46,261 nt of DNA from Tateyamaria omphalii (GCF_001969365.1 NZ_CP019319.1:1-46261); one strand, 5' to 3'. Counted from the first letter of the stretch, positions 29,104 to 37,178 are shown. The notes: generated by a model not told the origin, from the letters alone. Numbers and translations: made by a program.

Positions 29104-29763
29104 TCAATTCTCCTTCTCGGGATCATAGCCAAAGCGGGCATAGTCCCGTGCAAAAATCCGGGCCACCGCCACGCGGTCGGCCTTGCGCACCGGCGGGCGC
29201 GGCGGCAGGTCCTGCGTGCGGCTGGCAAAAATATCCGCCCGGGTGTTCTGTGTGCCGATCTGGCGCGGGCCATCCGCGTTGCCCGCCTGCGCGTCCAGCC
29301 AGGCCACGACCGGCTCCAGCCCGTCCTCCAGCCGGAAAATCACCGCCTCCTCGGGCACCAGGTCGTCCATGGGGCGGGCGTGGTTGTCCAGATACCAGGG
29401 CTTGCTGGCATGGGCGTCCTCGACGGTGGTCAGCCACGCGCCAAACGAGGTCTTCCTGGGAATCCGCCCGATCACGTCGCGCTGCACCTGAAAGGCGCTG
29501 CGCAAGCGGTCCACCGGGTCGCGCACCACGGCAAAGCTGCAGGCAAAGAACCCCGGCGGAAACAGCCGCTCCAGCGCGCTGACCGGCAGGTGCTGGGGCG
29601 ACGATTTGGTCCAGCGCTGCGGACCGGACTGTTCGCGAAAGGCGCGGTCGACAAAGGCTAGTGGTCCGAACCGCTCTGCCAGATAGGTCTCGATCGAAGA
29701 GCCCGCACATTTGGGCACATGGGCAAAAAATCCCAGATCAGAGCCTATGCGGAAGATCGGCAT
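29104..29763 (-). CDS. Sulfotransferase family 2-like protein inside the rhamnose operon
   Basis: A 219-aa protein with the phosphosulfate loop FFAHVPKCAGSSIETYL near the N-terminus and VVRDPVDRLRSAFQ as the 3'-phosphate-binding motif, the layout of the HVPKxAGSS sulfotransferase group (Sulfotransfer_2, related to heparan sulfate 2-O-sulfotransferase). The start at 29763 (MPIFRIGSDLGFFAHVPK) is chosen over 29826 because the extra residues overlap rfbB. It sits 5 bp after rfbB and one base before rfbD, fully embedded in the dTDP-rhamnose operon. This placement suggests it sulfates a rhamnose-containing glycan; the acceptor is unproven. Confidence 0.87.
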   Translation of the reverse strand: MPIFRIGSDLGFFAHVPKCAGSSIETYLAERFGPLAFVDRAFREQSGPQRWTKSSPQHLPVSALERLFPPGFFACSFAVVRDPVDRLRSAFQVQRDVIGRIPRKTSFGAWLTTVEDAHASKPWYLDNHARPMDDLVPEEAVIFRLEDGLEPVVAWLDAQAGNADGPRQIGTQNTRADIFASRTQDLPPRPPVRKADRVAVARIFARDYARFGYDPEKEN

Positions 29764-29768
29764 GGACC

Positions 29769-30809
29769 CTACCCTGTCTTGCCCAGGCGCTCTCCGACAC
29801 CGCTGCGGGCCTGCAGGGCGCGCCACCAGTCTTCATTGTCCAGATACCATTGCACCGTCTTTTCCAGACCCTGTTCCAGGGTCACGGAGGGGCGCCAGCC
29901 CAGTTCGGTGGCGATGCGGGTCGGGTCGATGGCATAGCGCATGTCGTGGCCCGGACGGTCGGTCACATAGGTGATTTGCTCTGCGTAGGGACTGCTTTTG
30001 GGGCGCTTGTCATCCAGGATGCCGCAGATCGTGGTGACGATGTCGATGTTGCGGGCCTCGTTCTCGCCGCCGATATTGTAGCTGCGGCCCAGCTCGCCCT
30101 TTTGCAGCACAGTCAACAGCGCATCGGCATGGTCCTCGACATAAAGCCAGTCGCGCACGTTCACGCCCTGGCCGTAGACGGGGATGTCCTTGCCCTCGAG
30201 CGCGTTGATGATGACCACGGGCACCAGCTTTTCAGGGAAATGGAAGGGGCCGTAATTGTTGGAACAATTGGTCAGCACGATGGGCAGGCCATAGGTCTCG
30301 CCCCAGGCGCGCACCAGGTGGTCGGACGCGGCCTTGGAGGCCGAATAGGGGCTGCGCGGATCGTAGGGCGTGGTTTCGGTGAACTGGCCCGTCTCGCCCA
30401 AGCTGCCGAACACCTCGTCGGTCGAGATGTGGTGAAAGCGGAAGCCCTCGGGCTTGCCCTGCGCGTCCCAATAGCGGCGCGCGGCCTCAAGCAGCGTGTA
30501 GGTGCCGGTCACGTTGGTGTGGATGAACTCTCCCGGCCCGTCGATCGACCGGTCCACGTGGCTTTCGGCGGCCAGGTGCATGATCGCATCGGGCTGGTGG
30601 GTATCGAGGATGCGCACCATCGCGTCCCAGTCGCAGATATCGGCCTCTTCAAAGGCGTAAAACGGGCTGTTGCCCACGCTCGCCACATTGTCGAGACAGG
30701 CGGCATAGGTCAGCTTGTCCACGTTCACCACATGATGTCCCTGCGCCACGGCCTGTCGCACGACGGCAGAGCCGATGAACCCTGCCCCTCCGGTCACCAG
30801 AAGTTTCAT
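29769..30809 (-). CDS. rfbB: dTDP-glucose 4,6-dehydratase
   Basis: Second enzyme of the dTDP-rhamnose route, making dTDP-4-keto-6-deoxyglucose with a bound NAD+. The 346-aa protein begins [19 protein letters not shown], contains [27 protein letters not shown] and the catalytic [17 protein letters not shown], and ends with the substrate-binding [16 protein letters not shown]; all are RmlB hallmarks. It starts 3 bp after the rfbC stop and is followed 5 bp later by the embedded sulfotransferase gene. Confidence 0.97.
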   Translation of the reverse strand: MKLLVTGGAGFIGSAVVRQAVAQGHHVVNVDKLTYAACLDNVASVGNSPFYAFEEADICDWDAMVRILDTHQPDAIMHLAAESHVDRSIDGPGEFIHTNVTGTYTLLEAARRYWDAQGKPEGFRFHHISTDEVFGSLGETGQFTETTPYDPRSPYSASKAASDHLVRAWGETYGLPIVLTNCSNNYGPFHFPEKLVPVVIINALEGKDIPVYGQGVNVRDWLYVEDHADALLTVLQKGELGRSYNIGGENEARNIDIVTTICGILDDKRPKSSPYAEQITYVTDRPGHDMRYAIDPTRIATELGWRPSVTLEQGLEKTVQWYLDNEDWWRALQARSGVGERLGKTG

Positions 30810-30812
30810 GAT

Positions 30813-31376
30813 CTATCCTTCAAATTGAAATGGGCTGTTGAAATCCGCAAAGCGCACGGCCTTGCGGTCCTTGTCCGACAGCATGGCCTCTGCCGGGTCA
30901 ATGCCCCAGTCCAGACCGATCTCGGGAATGTCGAAATAGACGGATCCGTCGCAGTCGGGCGCATAGACATCGGTGCATTTGTACAAAAGTTCAGCATCGG
31001 GCGTGCGGGTGACGAACCCGTGCAGGAACCCTTTGGGAATCAGGATCTGCTTGCCGTTTTCGGCCGACAGTTCCGCGCCGACCCACTGGCCATAGGTGGG
31101 TGATCCGACACGCACGTCCACCGCCACGTCGAACACGGTGCCTGCGCCGGCACGCACCAGCTTGTCCTGGGCATGGGGGGGCGACTGGTAATGCAGGCCG
31201 CGCAGCGTGCCCACCTGACGGCTGAGCGAGTGGTTGTCCTGCACGAACTCCATCTCGATTCCTGCCTTGGCAAATGTCTGCTTGTTCCAGACCTCAGAGA
31301 AGAAGCCGCGGTCGTCGCCAAACCGTCTGGGCTGCAGAATCAGAACCCCCGGCAGCTTGGTTTCTTCGATCTGCAT
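30813..31376 (-). CDS. rfbC: dTDP-4-dehydrorhamnose 3,5-epimerase
   Basis: Third enzyme of dTDP-rhamnose synthesis, a cupin epimerase of 187 aa (normal 180-190). It shows DDRGFFSEVWNKQTF, VGTLRGLHYQ with the catalytic histidine, IPKGFLHGFVT, and the YKCTDVYAP tyrosine segment. It is the first gene of the minus-strand operon. A GAGGA ribosome site precedes the ATG, and the operon promoter should lie in 31377-31648, which also holds a 24-bp repeat array. Confidence 0.96.
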   Translation of the reverse strand: MQIEETKLPGVLILQPRRFGDDRGFFSEVWNKQTFAKAGIEMEFVQDNHSLSRQVGTLRGLHYQSPPHAQDKLVRAGAGTVFDVAVDVRVGSPTYGQWVGAELSAENGKQILIPKGFLHGFVTRTPDAELLYKCTDVYAPDCDGSVYFDIPEIGLDWGIDPAEAMLSDKDRKAVRFADFNSPFQFEG

Positions 31377-31460
31377 GGCGGGATCCTCGGGTCGTTGGTC
31401 CTAGTCCCGAGGGTCTTAACAAAGAGGCTGGAGGGTGTCACGTCGCTTCGCCGCGTCGCG

Positions 31461-31580
31461 GCGAAGCCGCGCTTAACGGGTTAGGCGAAGCCGCGCTTAG
31501 CGGGTCAGGCGAAGCCGCGCTCAACGGGTTAGGCGAAGCCACGCTTAACAGGCCAGGCGAAGCCGCGCTCAACGGGTTCG
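31461..31580. repeat. Five tandem 24-bp repeats upstream of the rhamnose operon
   Basis: Units beginning GCGAAGCC start at 31461, 31485, 31509, 31533 and 31557, exactly 24 bp apart, with a few substitutions. Typical units carry two short dyads: AAGC-CGC-GCTT and TAAC-GG-GTTA. The array is entered by a hairpin at 31446-31466 (CTTCGCCG, loop CGTCG, CGGCGAAG). It lies about 85-205 bp upstream of the rfbC start, where a regulator array or hairpin cluster could act. The rest of 31377-31648 shows nothing clear. Confidence 0.88.
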
Positions 31581-31648
31581 CTTCCTGGCATCGCCTTCAG
31601 ACCCGGCGGGCAGGCACGGCCCCTGCCCGCCCGGACGTCACCCGCACC

Positions 31649-33067
31649 CTACCGGTAGCGGCCGCCCTGGCTGGTGGTGCCCGCCGCATTGCCGGGCAGA
31701 AAGGTGGCCCCGGCATTGCCCGTGCTCAAAAGCGCGTTTTCATAGATGAAATAGCGCTGCCCCGTGGCCCCGCCGGTAAAGGTCGTGTCGCGCACGCGGG
31801 CCACCGACACCTCGCCGCATTTGATGAACATGCCGGCAAAGTCCGGCGTGCCCGTCAGGGTATAATCGGCCTGGTTGATCGACAGCCGCGCCGACAGCTC
31901 AAGCCGGGCATGAAACTGCGCCCCGCTCGTGATCCGGCAGGCGCCGGTGACATAGACCGACCCGTCCTCGAGATCCATGTGCCCCTTGCCCGCCGCACCA
32001 AAGACCACGCTGTCCAGCACCACCTGCGCCCCGTGGCGCGACACCACCAGGAAACTGCCCGACCCGGTGCTTTCCAGGGTCAGGTCCACCAGACGGACCC
32101 GGCAGCTTTCCAGACGAAAGAGGTCATCGGGCCCGCTCAGGGTGACGGCGGCCTGATCCCCGGCATTGCCGCGGACCACCACGTCGCGGATGCCGGGCAG
32201 CGGGTGGTCGATGACGATGGGGGCGGGCAAGGTATGGGTGCCGTCGGCCAGCTGGATCTCCACGTCATGCCCCAGCGCGTCAAAGCGGCAGATGATGGAC
32301 ATGGCATGGGGCAGGCTGGCAAAGGCGCCCGCGCCGGGGTTGCGCCCGTCGGCGGCGTCACTGCCCTGCACAGGGTCAACATAATAGGTGATCGGCCCCG
32401 TGGCCGCCGGGCGCACGCCGCCGCCCGGAAAGGTGACGGCCCCGCTGGCGGGATCGGCCCGCAGCGCGGTGGACCAGCTGGCCCCATCGGCACTGACCTT
32501 GACGGAAAAGGCATCCTCGCCCGTCAGGCCCATCTCGGCCCGCCCGCCAAAGCCGGTCTGGAACAGCAGGCTCGCGGTGTCGGTGGCGGCATTCTTGTTC
32601 AGCTTCAGCTGGTGCCCCGCCCCCTCATGGGTGAGCAGCGTGGCGTCCGCAGCCACGGCCAGGCGGTTGGTGGCATCGGCGGATGTGTTCAGACCCAGCT
32701 GCGGGGCCTGGTCGGGCAAGGCACCCTCCAGCAGCGCCCAGGCGGTGCCGTCAAAGGCGGCCCACTGGGCCACGTCCTGCACATAGACCGTCCAGCCCAC
32801 CACCGGGGTCAGAAACAGCCACACCCCTTCGGGCTGCCAGACGGCCAGCTTGCCCGCATGCCCGGCCCAGGCCCCGCCGGCCAGCGGCCCCACCACATGG
32901 CGCGCGCCCACATCCGGCACCAAGGGCGGCGTGTTCAGATCCAGCGTCTCGACCGCCGGCTGCACGATCGCGTCCAGCAGACGCAGCGCCTCGTTATGGG
33001 TGACATGTTTCTGGGCCTGGCTGGGTTGGATATAGGGCAGCGCAAGCAACGGCGACGTATCTGACAT
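31649..33067 (-). CDS. DUF2793 domain protein with beta-helix-like C-terminus
   Basis: A 472-aa protein. The N-terminus LPYIQPSQAQKHVTHNEALR...DAIVQ is the signature of DUF2793, found in alphaproteobacterial phage tail and surface-fibre-like proteins. The GxWxFxxPxxGW-type segment (EGVWLFLTPVVGWTVYVQD) belongs to the same domain. The C-terminal 250 residues are short repeated beta-strands (YYVDPVQGSDAADGRNPG, then VVVRGNAGDQAAVTLSG and similar) resembling a pectate-lyase right-handed beta-helix. The start at 33067 (MSDTSPLLALPYIQ) is chosen over 33103. It lacks a signal peptide. It may be a glycan-binding or glycan-cleaving fibre; no catalytic residues are recognised. It lies between repA and the rhamnose operon. 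Confidence 0.8.
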   Translation of the reverse strand: MSDTSPLLALPYIQPSQAQKHVTHNEALRLLDAIVQPAVETLDLNTPPLVPDVGARHVVGPLAGGAWAGHAGKLAVWQPEGVWLFLTPVVGWTVYVQDVAQWAAFDGTAWALLEGALPDQAPQLGLNTSADATNRLAVAADATLLTHEGAGHQLKLNKNAATDTASLLFQTGFGGRAEMGLTGEDAFSVKVSADGASWSTALRADPASGAVTFPGGGVRPAATGPITYYVDPVQGSDAADGRNPGAGAFASLPHAMSIICRFDALGHDVEIQLADGTHTLPAPIVIDHPLPGIRDVVVRGNAGDQAAVTLSGPDDLFRLESCRVRLVDLTLESTGSGSFLVVSRHGAQVVLDSVVFGAAGKGHMDLEDGSVYVTGACRITSGAQFHARLELSARLSINQADYTLTGTPDFAGMFIKCGEVSVARVRDTTFTGGATGQRYFIYENALLSTGNAGATFLPGNAAGTTSQGGRYR

Positions 33068-33172
33068 GTGGCGGGTCCCGGCTCTGAACGAAAGACGGCG
33101 CACCCTGCCCTGTCGGCGGTAACCGTTTCCCTACCAGCGCGTGCGCACAATCCGCAGCCCGCGCAACGCCCG

Positions 33173-34174
33173 CTACTTCAACGCAGCCTGCCGCGCCCTG
33201 ACCCAGCCCAGAAACGCGCGATCCGCCGACCGCAGCCGCGCCTTGCCGCCGCGCACCCAATAGGCGCGCCAATCCGCCTCCAGCGCATAGACATCCTCGC
33301 CCGGGGCCAGCGCGCGGGCGGCCTCCAGCGCGTCCGCCGACAGAACCGGGGCCAGGCCCGGCTCGATCACCACGGCCTTCGGGGTCACGCAGAGCACATC
33401 GCCCGGCTCAAGGACCAGATCGTAATCGGGCACCTGCCCGCTCGCGATGATGTCGCGCAGCATGGCGCGAAACACCCGGCGCGGACTGCCCGACCCCGAT
33501 TTCTTCAAAAGCGTGTCCACCGACACGCGCCATTGCGGCTGGCGGCCACAATGCTTGCGCGCCAGCTCGTAAAGCCGCCGCTCCAGCGGGCGGCGCAGGG
33601 CAAAATAGTCTCTATTCAAGGTCAAAACCGACCGGGCGGTCACCGCGCGAAAGATCCAGTCGCTTAAGGTGACCATCACGCTGATCATGCGCCCCCCCTG
33701 GGCGCGGCGCACGATCTCCCAGCCTTCGATCAGGCCGAACCCGGTTGTCGTCTCGGTCTCGCCGGTGCGGATATTGGTGGTGATGCGGGTGCCCGCCAGC
33801 CGCTCGAACGCTTCGCGCAGGCGGCGGTAGCTGTCGCCGGACGTGTCGCGCCGCGTGGCCACCAACAGGTCATGGGCGGTCAGATGCAGCACCCGGCTGA
33901 CCGGACGGCCCGCATTCAGGGCCGCCACCAGCTGGCTCACGCAATAGATCAGGATATCCTTGTCATGGATCGTCGCGCGGCCCTTGACCGACGGCGTGAT
34001 CTCGACGCTCACATCATTGTGCCGGTACTGCACCAGCTTGCGGTCGGGGCGCGTGGACAGCGAAAAGATCGGGTGCTCCATCGTCGCCAGATCGCCCTTG
34101 GGCAGCGCATCGAAGATGTCGCACAGAAAGAAATCAGCCGTCTGCCCGGCCGGAGGAAGTGTGGCACCCGTCAT
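33173..34174 (-). CDS. repA: Plasmid replication initiator (RPA family)
   Basis: A 333-aa initiator of the RPA superfamily, used by RepA-type replicons of Rhodobacteraceae. Family features are FFLCDIFDALPKGDLATMEHP at the N-terminus, IHDKDILIYCVSQL, TAHDLLVATRRDTSG.SYRRL, IEGWEIVRR and the SVLTLNRDYFALRRPLERRLYELARKHCG winged-helix region. It is expected to bind iterons and open the origin. The gene is divergent from parA; the 492-bp gap between them contains direct repeats and a perfect DnaA box. Confidence 0.92.
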   Translation of the reverse strand: MTGATLPPAGQTADFFLCDIFDALPKGDLATMEHPIFSLSTRPDRKLVQYRHNDVSVEITPSVKGRATIHDKDILIYCVSQLVAALNAGRPVSRVLHLTAHDLLVATRRDTSGDSYRRLREAFERLAGTRITTNIRTGETETTTGFGLIEGWEIVRRAQGGRMISVMVTLSDWIFRAVTARSVLTLNRDYFALRRPLERRLYELARKHCGRQPQWRVSVDTLLKKSGSGSPRRVFRAMLRDIIASGQVPDYDLVLEPGDVLCVTPKAVVIEPGLAPVLSADALEAARALAPGEDVYALEADWRAYWVRGGKARLRSADRAFLGWVRARQAALK

Positions 34175-34297
34175 GAGGCTGTCCCGTTGCTGCTCCTGAT
34201 CCTGCGCGCCGCGTTCTGATGGTCCGATGATCCCGGCACATTCATGCGAAGGGAATCGGCCGGACGGCTTCGTGGTTTCAGTGACACCACGCTAGAG

Positions 34298-34306
34298 TTA
34301 TCCACA
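34298..34306 (+). promoter_or_regulatory. DnaA box
   Basis: TTATCCACA is a perfect match to the consensus DnaA box. It lies between the distal repeat and the iteron array, where host DnaA is expected to help RepA open the origin. Confidence 0.8.
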
Positions 34307-34337
34307 AGATGCGTCCAGTGCGGTGACCCCGGCTCTT

Positions 34338-34400
34338 TCGGGGGATCGGAGTCACTCCATCGTGGGTTCAGAGTCGCCTTGTCGTGGTATCAGAGTCGCC
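34338..34400 (+). repeat. Iterons: three 19-bp direct repeats at exact 22-bp spacing
   Basis: Copies start at 34338, 34360 and 34382. The last two are TCGTGGGTTCAGAGTCGCC and TCGTGGTATCAGAGTCGCC; the first matches the third at 14 of 19 positions. A fourth related copy (TCGTGGTTTCAGTGACACC) lies at 34270-34288 before the DnaA box. Two-turn spacing and position beside repA indicate RepA-binding iterons. Confidence 0.78.
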
Positions 34401-34477
34401 CGACCAAAAGCGCGCCAGGCGCAACACGTTGTTTTTACGACAGGAAAGACGATAAATCTCATCCAGACAAAGCACTG

Positions 34478-34506
34478 TAACAGAAGTAATAACAGATTCA
34501 TAACAG
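34478..34506 (+). repeat. TAACAG triplet, candidate DNA-unwinding element
   Basis: TAACAG occurs at 34478-34483, 34490-34495 and 34501-34506, spaced 12 and 11 bp, about one helical turn, in an AT-rich context just after the iterons. It may be the unwinding region or an initiator contact site. Confidence 0.5.
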
Positions 34507-34666
34507 CACAGACTTTTCAAAACCCGGCCTTCAGCGCCTCAGCAGGCATCGCTGCACCCGATAAAACCCCTTGATTTCAAAGAAAAAGCAGAGAGGCGGG
34601 TCAAGTTTTATTTCATATGCCACGTTTTATGCTACATTGCGGAAAACATAATACATCGAGCCGTCA

Positions 34667-36040
34667 ATGAGCACAGATCTCCCCCCCTATTTCAACATCT
34701 CCCCCGATGCTGCGCTGGCCGATCTGCCGGATCCCACGGATGTGGCCCGCTTTGCCGACCTGGCCGAGGCCTGCGCGCGGGGGCGGGCGGATCTGGCCGG
34801 GCGGGGCCTGGCCGAAGACGGGCGCAAGCAGCTGCGCCGCTTCTCCACCTGGGAGATTACACGCTATCTGATCCCGGTGGCGAGTGCGCATTTCAGGCGC
34901 GTGCTGAAACAGAACCCAGACCTGCCCCAGGGCCAGTCCGAGACCGAGGGCGGCGCCAAGTGGTTCACCCTCGACGAGGTTTTGCGCCTGCGTGCCTTTT
35001 TCGCCGCGGAAGGGTCCAAGGCCAAGGATTACCTGCCCTACCGCCCCGAGCGCCTGCCCGCCAAGATCGTGGCTGTCGCCAACTTCAAGGGCGGCGTGGG
35101 CAAGACCAGCACCGCCGCCCACCTGGCCATGTCCGCGGCCCTTGATGGCTACAAGGTGCTGATGGTGGATCTGGACAGCCAGGGCTCCATGACCTCGATC
35201 TTCGGCGGCACGGTGTCGGATGAATGGCAGACGGTCTTTCCGCTGCTGGCCCGGCACTATGCGGCCCATCTGCAGCAGGACAACCAGGCCCGGCTTGACC
35301 GCGGCGCCGCCCCCCACCCCATCGACGATGTGATGAACGATGCGTTAAAGCTGCGCACGCAGGACCTGGTGCAGTCGACCCACTGGCCCAATATCGACCT
35401 GATCGGCGCGCAGCTGAACCTCTACTGGGCCGAATTCCAGATCCCCGTCTGGCGGATGCAGGCGCGCGGCTGGAAGCTGTGGGACGCGCTGTCGGACCGG
35501 CTGGCCGAGGACGGTGTGCTCGATGATTACGACATCGTCTTTCTCGATACGCCTCCGGCGCTTGGCTATCTCACGATCAACGGTCTCAGCGCCGCCGATA
35601 TCCTGCTGGTCCCGCTCGGCGCCTCCTTTCTGGAATTCGACAGCACGGGCCGGTTCTTTGACATGCTCCATTCGACCTTCCGCTCGATCGAAGATGGCGA
35701 GAACATGGCGGCCCGTGCGCTGGGGCGGCCCGAGATGGCCTTTGAATGGGATGCGGTGCAGGCGGTCATCACCCGCTATGATGGCGCGCAGCAGGCCGAA
35801 CTTGCGGGTCTGATGCAGGCCTATCTGGGCCGGGCCCTGTCGCCGCACCGTCAGGACGTGACCGCGTTGATCGGCCAGGCGGGCGAGCAGGTGTCGGGCA
35901 TCTACGAGACGGACTACCGCGACTTCAACCGCGAGACCTATATGCGCGGCCGCGAGACATTTGATGCCACCTATGCCGCGTTCAAAAAGCTGCTCGTGGC
36001 GGCCTGGCGGCGCGAGGTTCTGGCGGCAGAGAGCGGCTGA
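34667..36040 (+). CDS. parA: Plasmid partition ATPase
   Basis: A 457-aa ParA with an N-terminal DNA-binding extension (about 140 residues, including a MerR-like segment ending DEVLRLRAFF), as in type Ia partition ATPases that repress their own promoter. The deviant Walker A KGGVGKTSTAAHL, Walker A' MVDLDSQGSMTS and the FLDTPPALGYLTINGL motif are present. It moves the plasmid to daughter cells with ParB and parS. The stop codon is the first part of a parS palindrome. It is divergent from repA across the origin. Confidence 0.94.
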   Translation: MSTDLPPYFNISPDAALADLPDPTDVARFADLAEACARGRADLAGRGLAEDGRKQLRRFSTWEITRYLIPVASAHFRRVLKQNPDLPQGQSETEGGAKWFTLDEVLRLRAFFAAEGSKAKDYLPYRPERLPAKIVAVANFKGGVGKTSTAAHLAMSAALDGYKVLMVDLDSQGSMTSIFGGTVSDEWQTVFPLLARHYAAHLQQDNQARLDRGAAPHPIDDVMNDALKLRTQDLVQSTHWPNIDLIGAQLNLYWAEFQIPVWRMQARGWKLWDALSDRLAEDGVLDDYDIVFLDTPPALGYLTINGLSAADILLVPLGASFLEFDSTGRFFDMLHSTFRSIEDGENMAARALGRPEMAFEWDAVQAVITRYDGAQQAELAGLMQAYLGRALSPHRQDVTALIGQAGEQVSGIYETDYRDFNRETYMRGRETFDATYAAFKKLLVAAWRREVLAAESG

Positions 36041-36059
36041 TGTTTCGCGCGCGAAACAT
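36040..36059. promoter_or_regulatory. parS-like centromere site 1
   Basis: A perfect 20-bp palindrome, ATGTTTCGCG/CGCGAAACAT, overlapping the last base of the parA stop in the parA-parB gap. The TGTTTC/GAAACA arms equal those of canonical chromosomal parS; the centre is GCGCGC instead of ACGT. It is repeated exactly at 37140-37159, including one flanking base on each side (G before, T after). Confidence 0.85.
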
Positions 36060-36110
36060 TTCCGGGCGCAGCAGATGTGACCGGACAGATATGAGGGAAA
36101 GGGCAGGGGC

Positions 36111-37103
36111 ATGGCCAAACGTAAAAGACTGACACCGGCGCGGCTGGATCAGGACATCCCGGGCGCCGCAGCCCCGGAAACCAAGTCGATGCCGCTGCCC
36201 GGTGCGGCCCCGATCAGCCAGATCGCCGGCGCGTCGGCCACGGCCTCGGCGCTGGAGGATGTCACCGCAGAAATGCAGCGCATCCGGCGCGACGGGCTTC
36301 TGGTGCTCGAGCTCGATCTGGACGTCATCGACGCCGCGCATCTGGTACGGGACCGGCTGGCTCATGACACTGACGCGCTGGAGGCCCTGAAACAGAGCCT
36401 GATCGCGCGCGGGCAGCAGACCCCGATCGAGGTGATGGCCACTGAAACGGGATATGGCCTGATCTCGGGCTGGCGCCGTCTGACGGCGCTGCGCGCGCTT
36501 TATGAGGACACGGGCGAGGCCCGGTTTGCCCAGGTCCTCGCGCTGCTGCGCCAGCCCGACACGGCGGCGGAGGCTTACGTGGCGATGGTCGAGGAAAACG
36601 AGATCCGCGTGGGGCTGAGCCATTACGAGCGCGCCCGCATCGTGGTGCGCGCGGCAGAGCAGGGGGTGTTCCCGAGCGAGCAGGCGGCGCTGCGCGGCCT
36701 GTTCGCCACCGCGAGCCGGGCCCGGCGGTCCAAGATCGGATCCTTCATGCGGCTCTATCATGCGCTCGACAGTCTCCTGCAGCATCCCAGTGCCATCCCG
36801 GAGCGGCTGGGGCTGAGCCTGGTCAAGCGGCTGGAGGATGATCCCGGAACAGTGCGCCATATCCAGGGCGCGCTGCTCATGCGGCCCCCCAACACGGCGG
36901 CGGACGAGATAGCCGTGCTGGAGGCGTGCCTGCCGCCCACCCGACGCGTTGACCCGCCAGACCCGCCCAGGCCGTCCGCGCCGCGTGACATCACCGTCAC
37001 CGCGCGGATCGAGAACGGACGGCGCAGCCTGACCCTGACCGGTGCGGATGTCACGGGCGCGTTCGAGACCGCGCTGCGGCGCTGGCTGTCACGTCAGGGC
37101 TAG
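36111..37103 (+). CDS. parB: Plasmid partition protein ParB
   Basis: A 330-aa centromere-binding protein. The N-terminal ParB/Srx domain includes ALKQSLIARGQQTPIEVM and LISGWRRLTALRAL (a GWRR variant of the GERR box), followed by MVEENEIRVGLSHYERARI, matching the ENxxRxxLxxxExA motif. A helix-turn-helix region follows (ASRARRSKIGSFMRLYHAL). The C-terminus after about residue 270 is a Pro-rich linker and a short domain that may dimerise. It starts 70 bp after parA with an AAGGG-type ribosome site, and parS palindromes lie on both sides of the gene. Confidence 0.93.
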   Translation: MAKRKRLTPARLDQDIPGAAAPETKSMPLPGAAPISQIAGASATASALEDVTAEMQRIRRDGLLVLELDLDVIDAAHLVRDRLAHDTDALEALKQSLIARGQQTPIEVMATETGYGLISGWRRLTALRALYEDTGEARFAQVLALLRQPDTAAEAYVAMVEENEIRVGLSHYERARIVVRAAEQGVFPSEQAALRGLFATASRARRSKIGSFMRLYHALDSLLQHPSAIPERLGLSLVKRLEDDPGTVRHIQGALLMRPPNTAADEIAVLEACLPPTRRVDPPDPPRPSAPRDITVTARIENGRRSLTLTGADVTGAFETALRRWLSRQG

Positions 37104-37139
37104 ACGCGCGACGACCGAAGCGGGAGGGTAGGGCCCAAG

Positions 37140-37159
37140 ATGTTTCGCGCGCGAAACAT
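37140..37159. promoter_or_regulatory. parS-like centromere site 2
   Basis: Exact second copy of the 20-bp palindrome ATGTTTCGCG/CGCGAAACAT, 36 bp after the parB stop. Two identical sites flanking parB strongly suggest the partition centromere. Confidence 0.85.
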
Positions 37160-37178
37160 TGCGCCGGATGTTCAGGGA

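Larger units (their letters stand above)
34175..34666. other. Putative replication origin (oriV) and divergent repA/parA promoter region
   Basis: The only gene-free stretch above 300 bp. It holds a consensus DnaA box (34298-34306), iteron-like repeats (34338-34400, with a related copy at 34270-34288), three TAACAG elements at helical spacing (34478-34506) and then AT-rich DNA to the parA start. Two GTTTTAT copies near 34604 and 34624 could be part of a parA promoter/operator. Order and content fit an iteron-type theta origin. Short open frames here have no protein-like features. Confidence 0.8.

Noticed and set aside
31461..31580. CRISPR array
   Set aside because: The units are directly tandem with no unique spacers and there are no cas genes; it is a simple tandem repeat.
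34244..34574. Short plus-strand open frames between repA and parA
   Set aside because: They overlap iterons and the DnaA box and have no ribosome site; the region is better explained as an origin.
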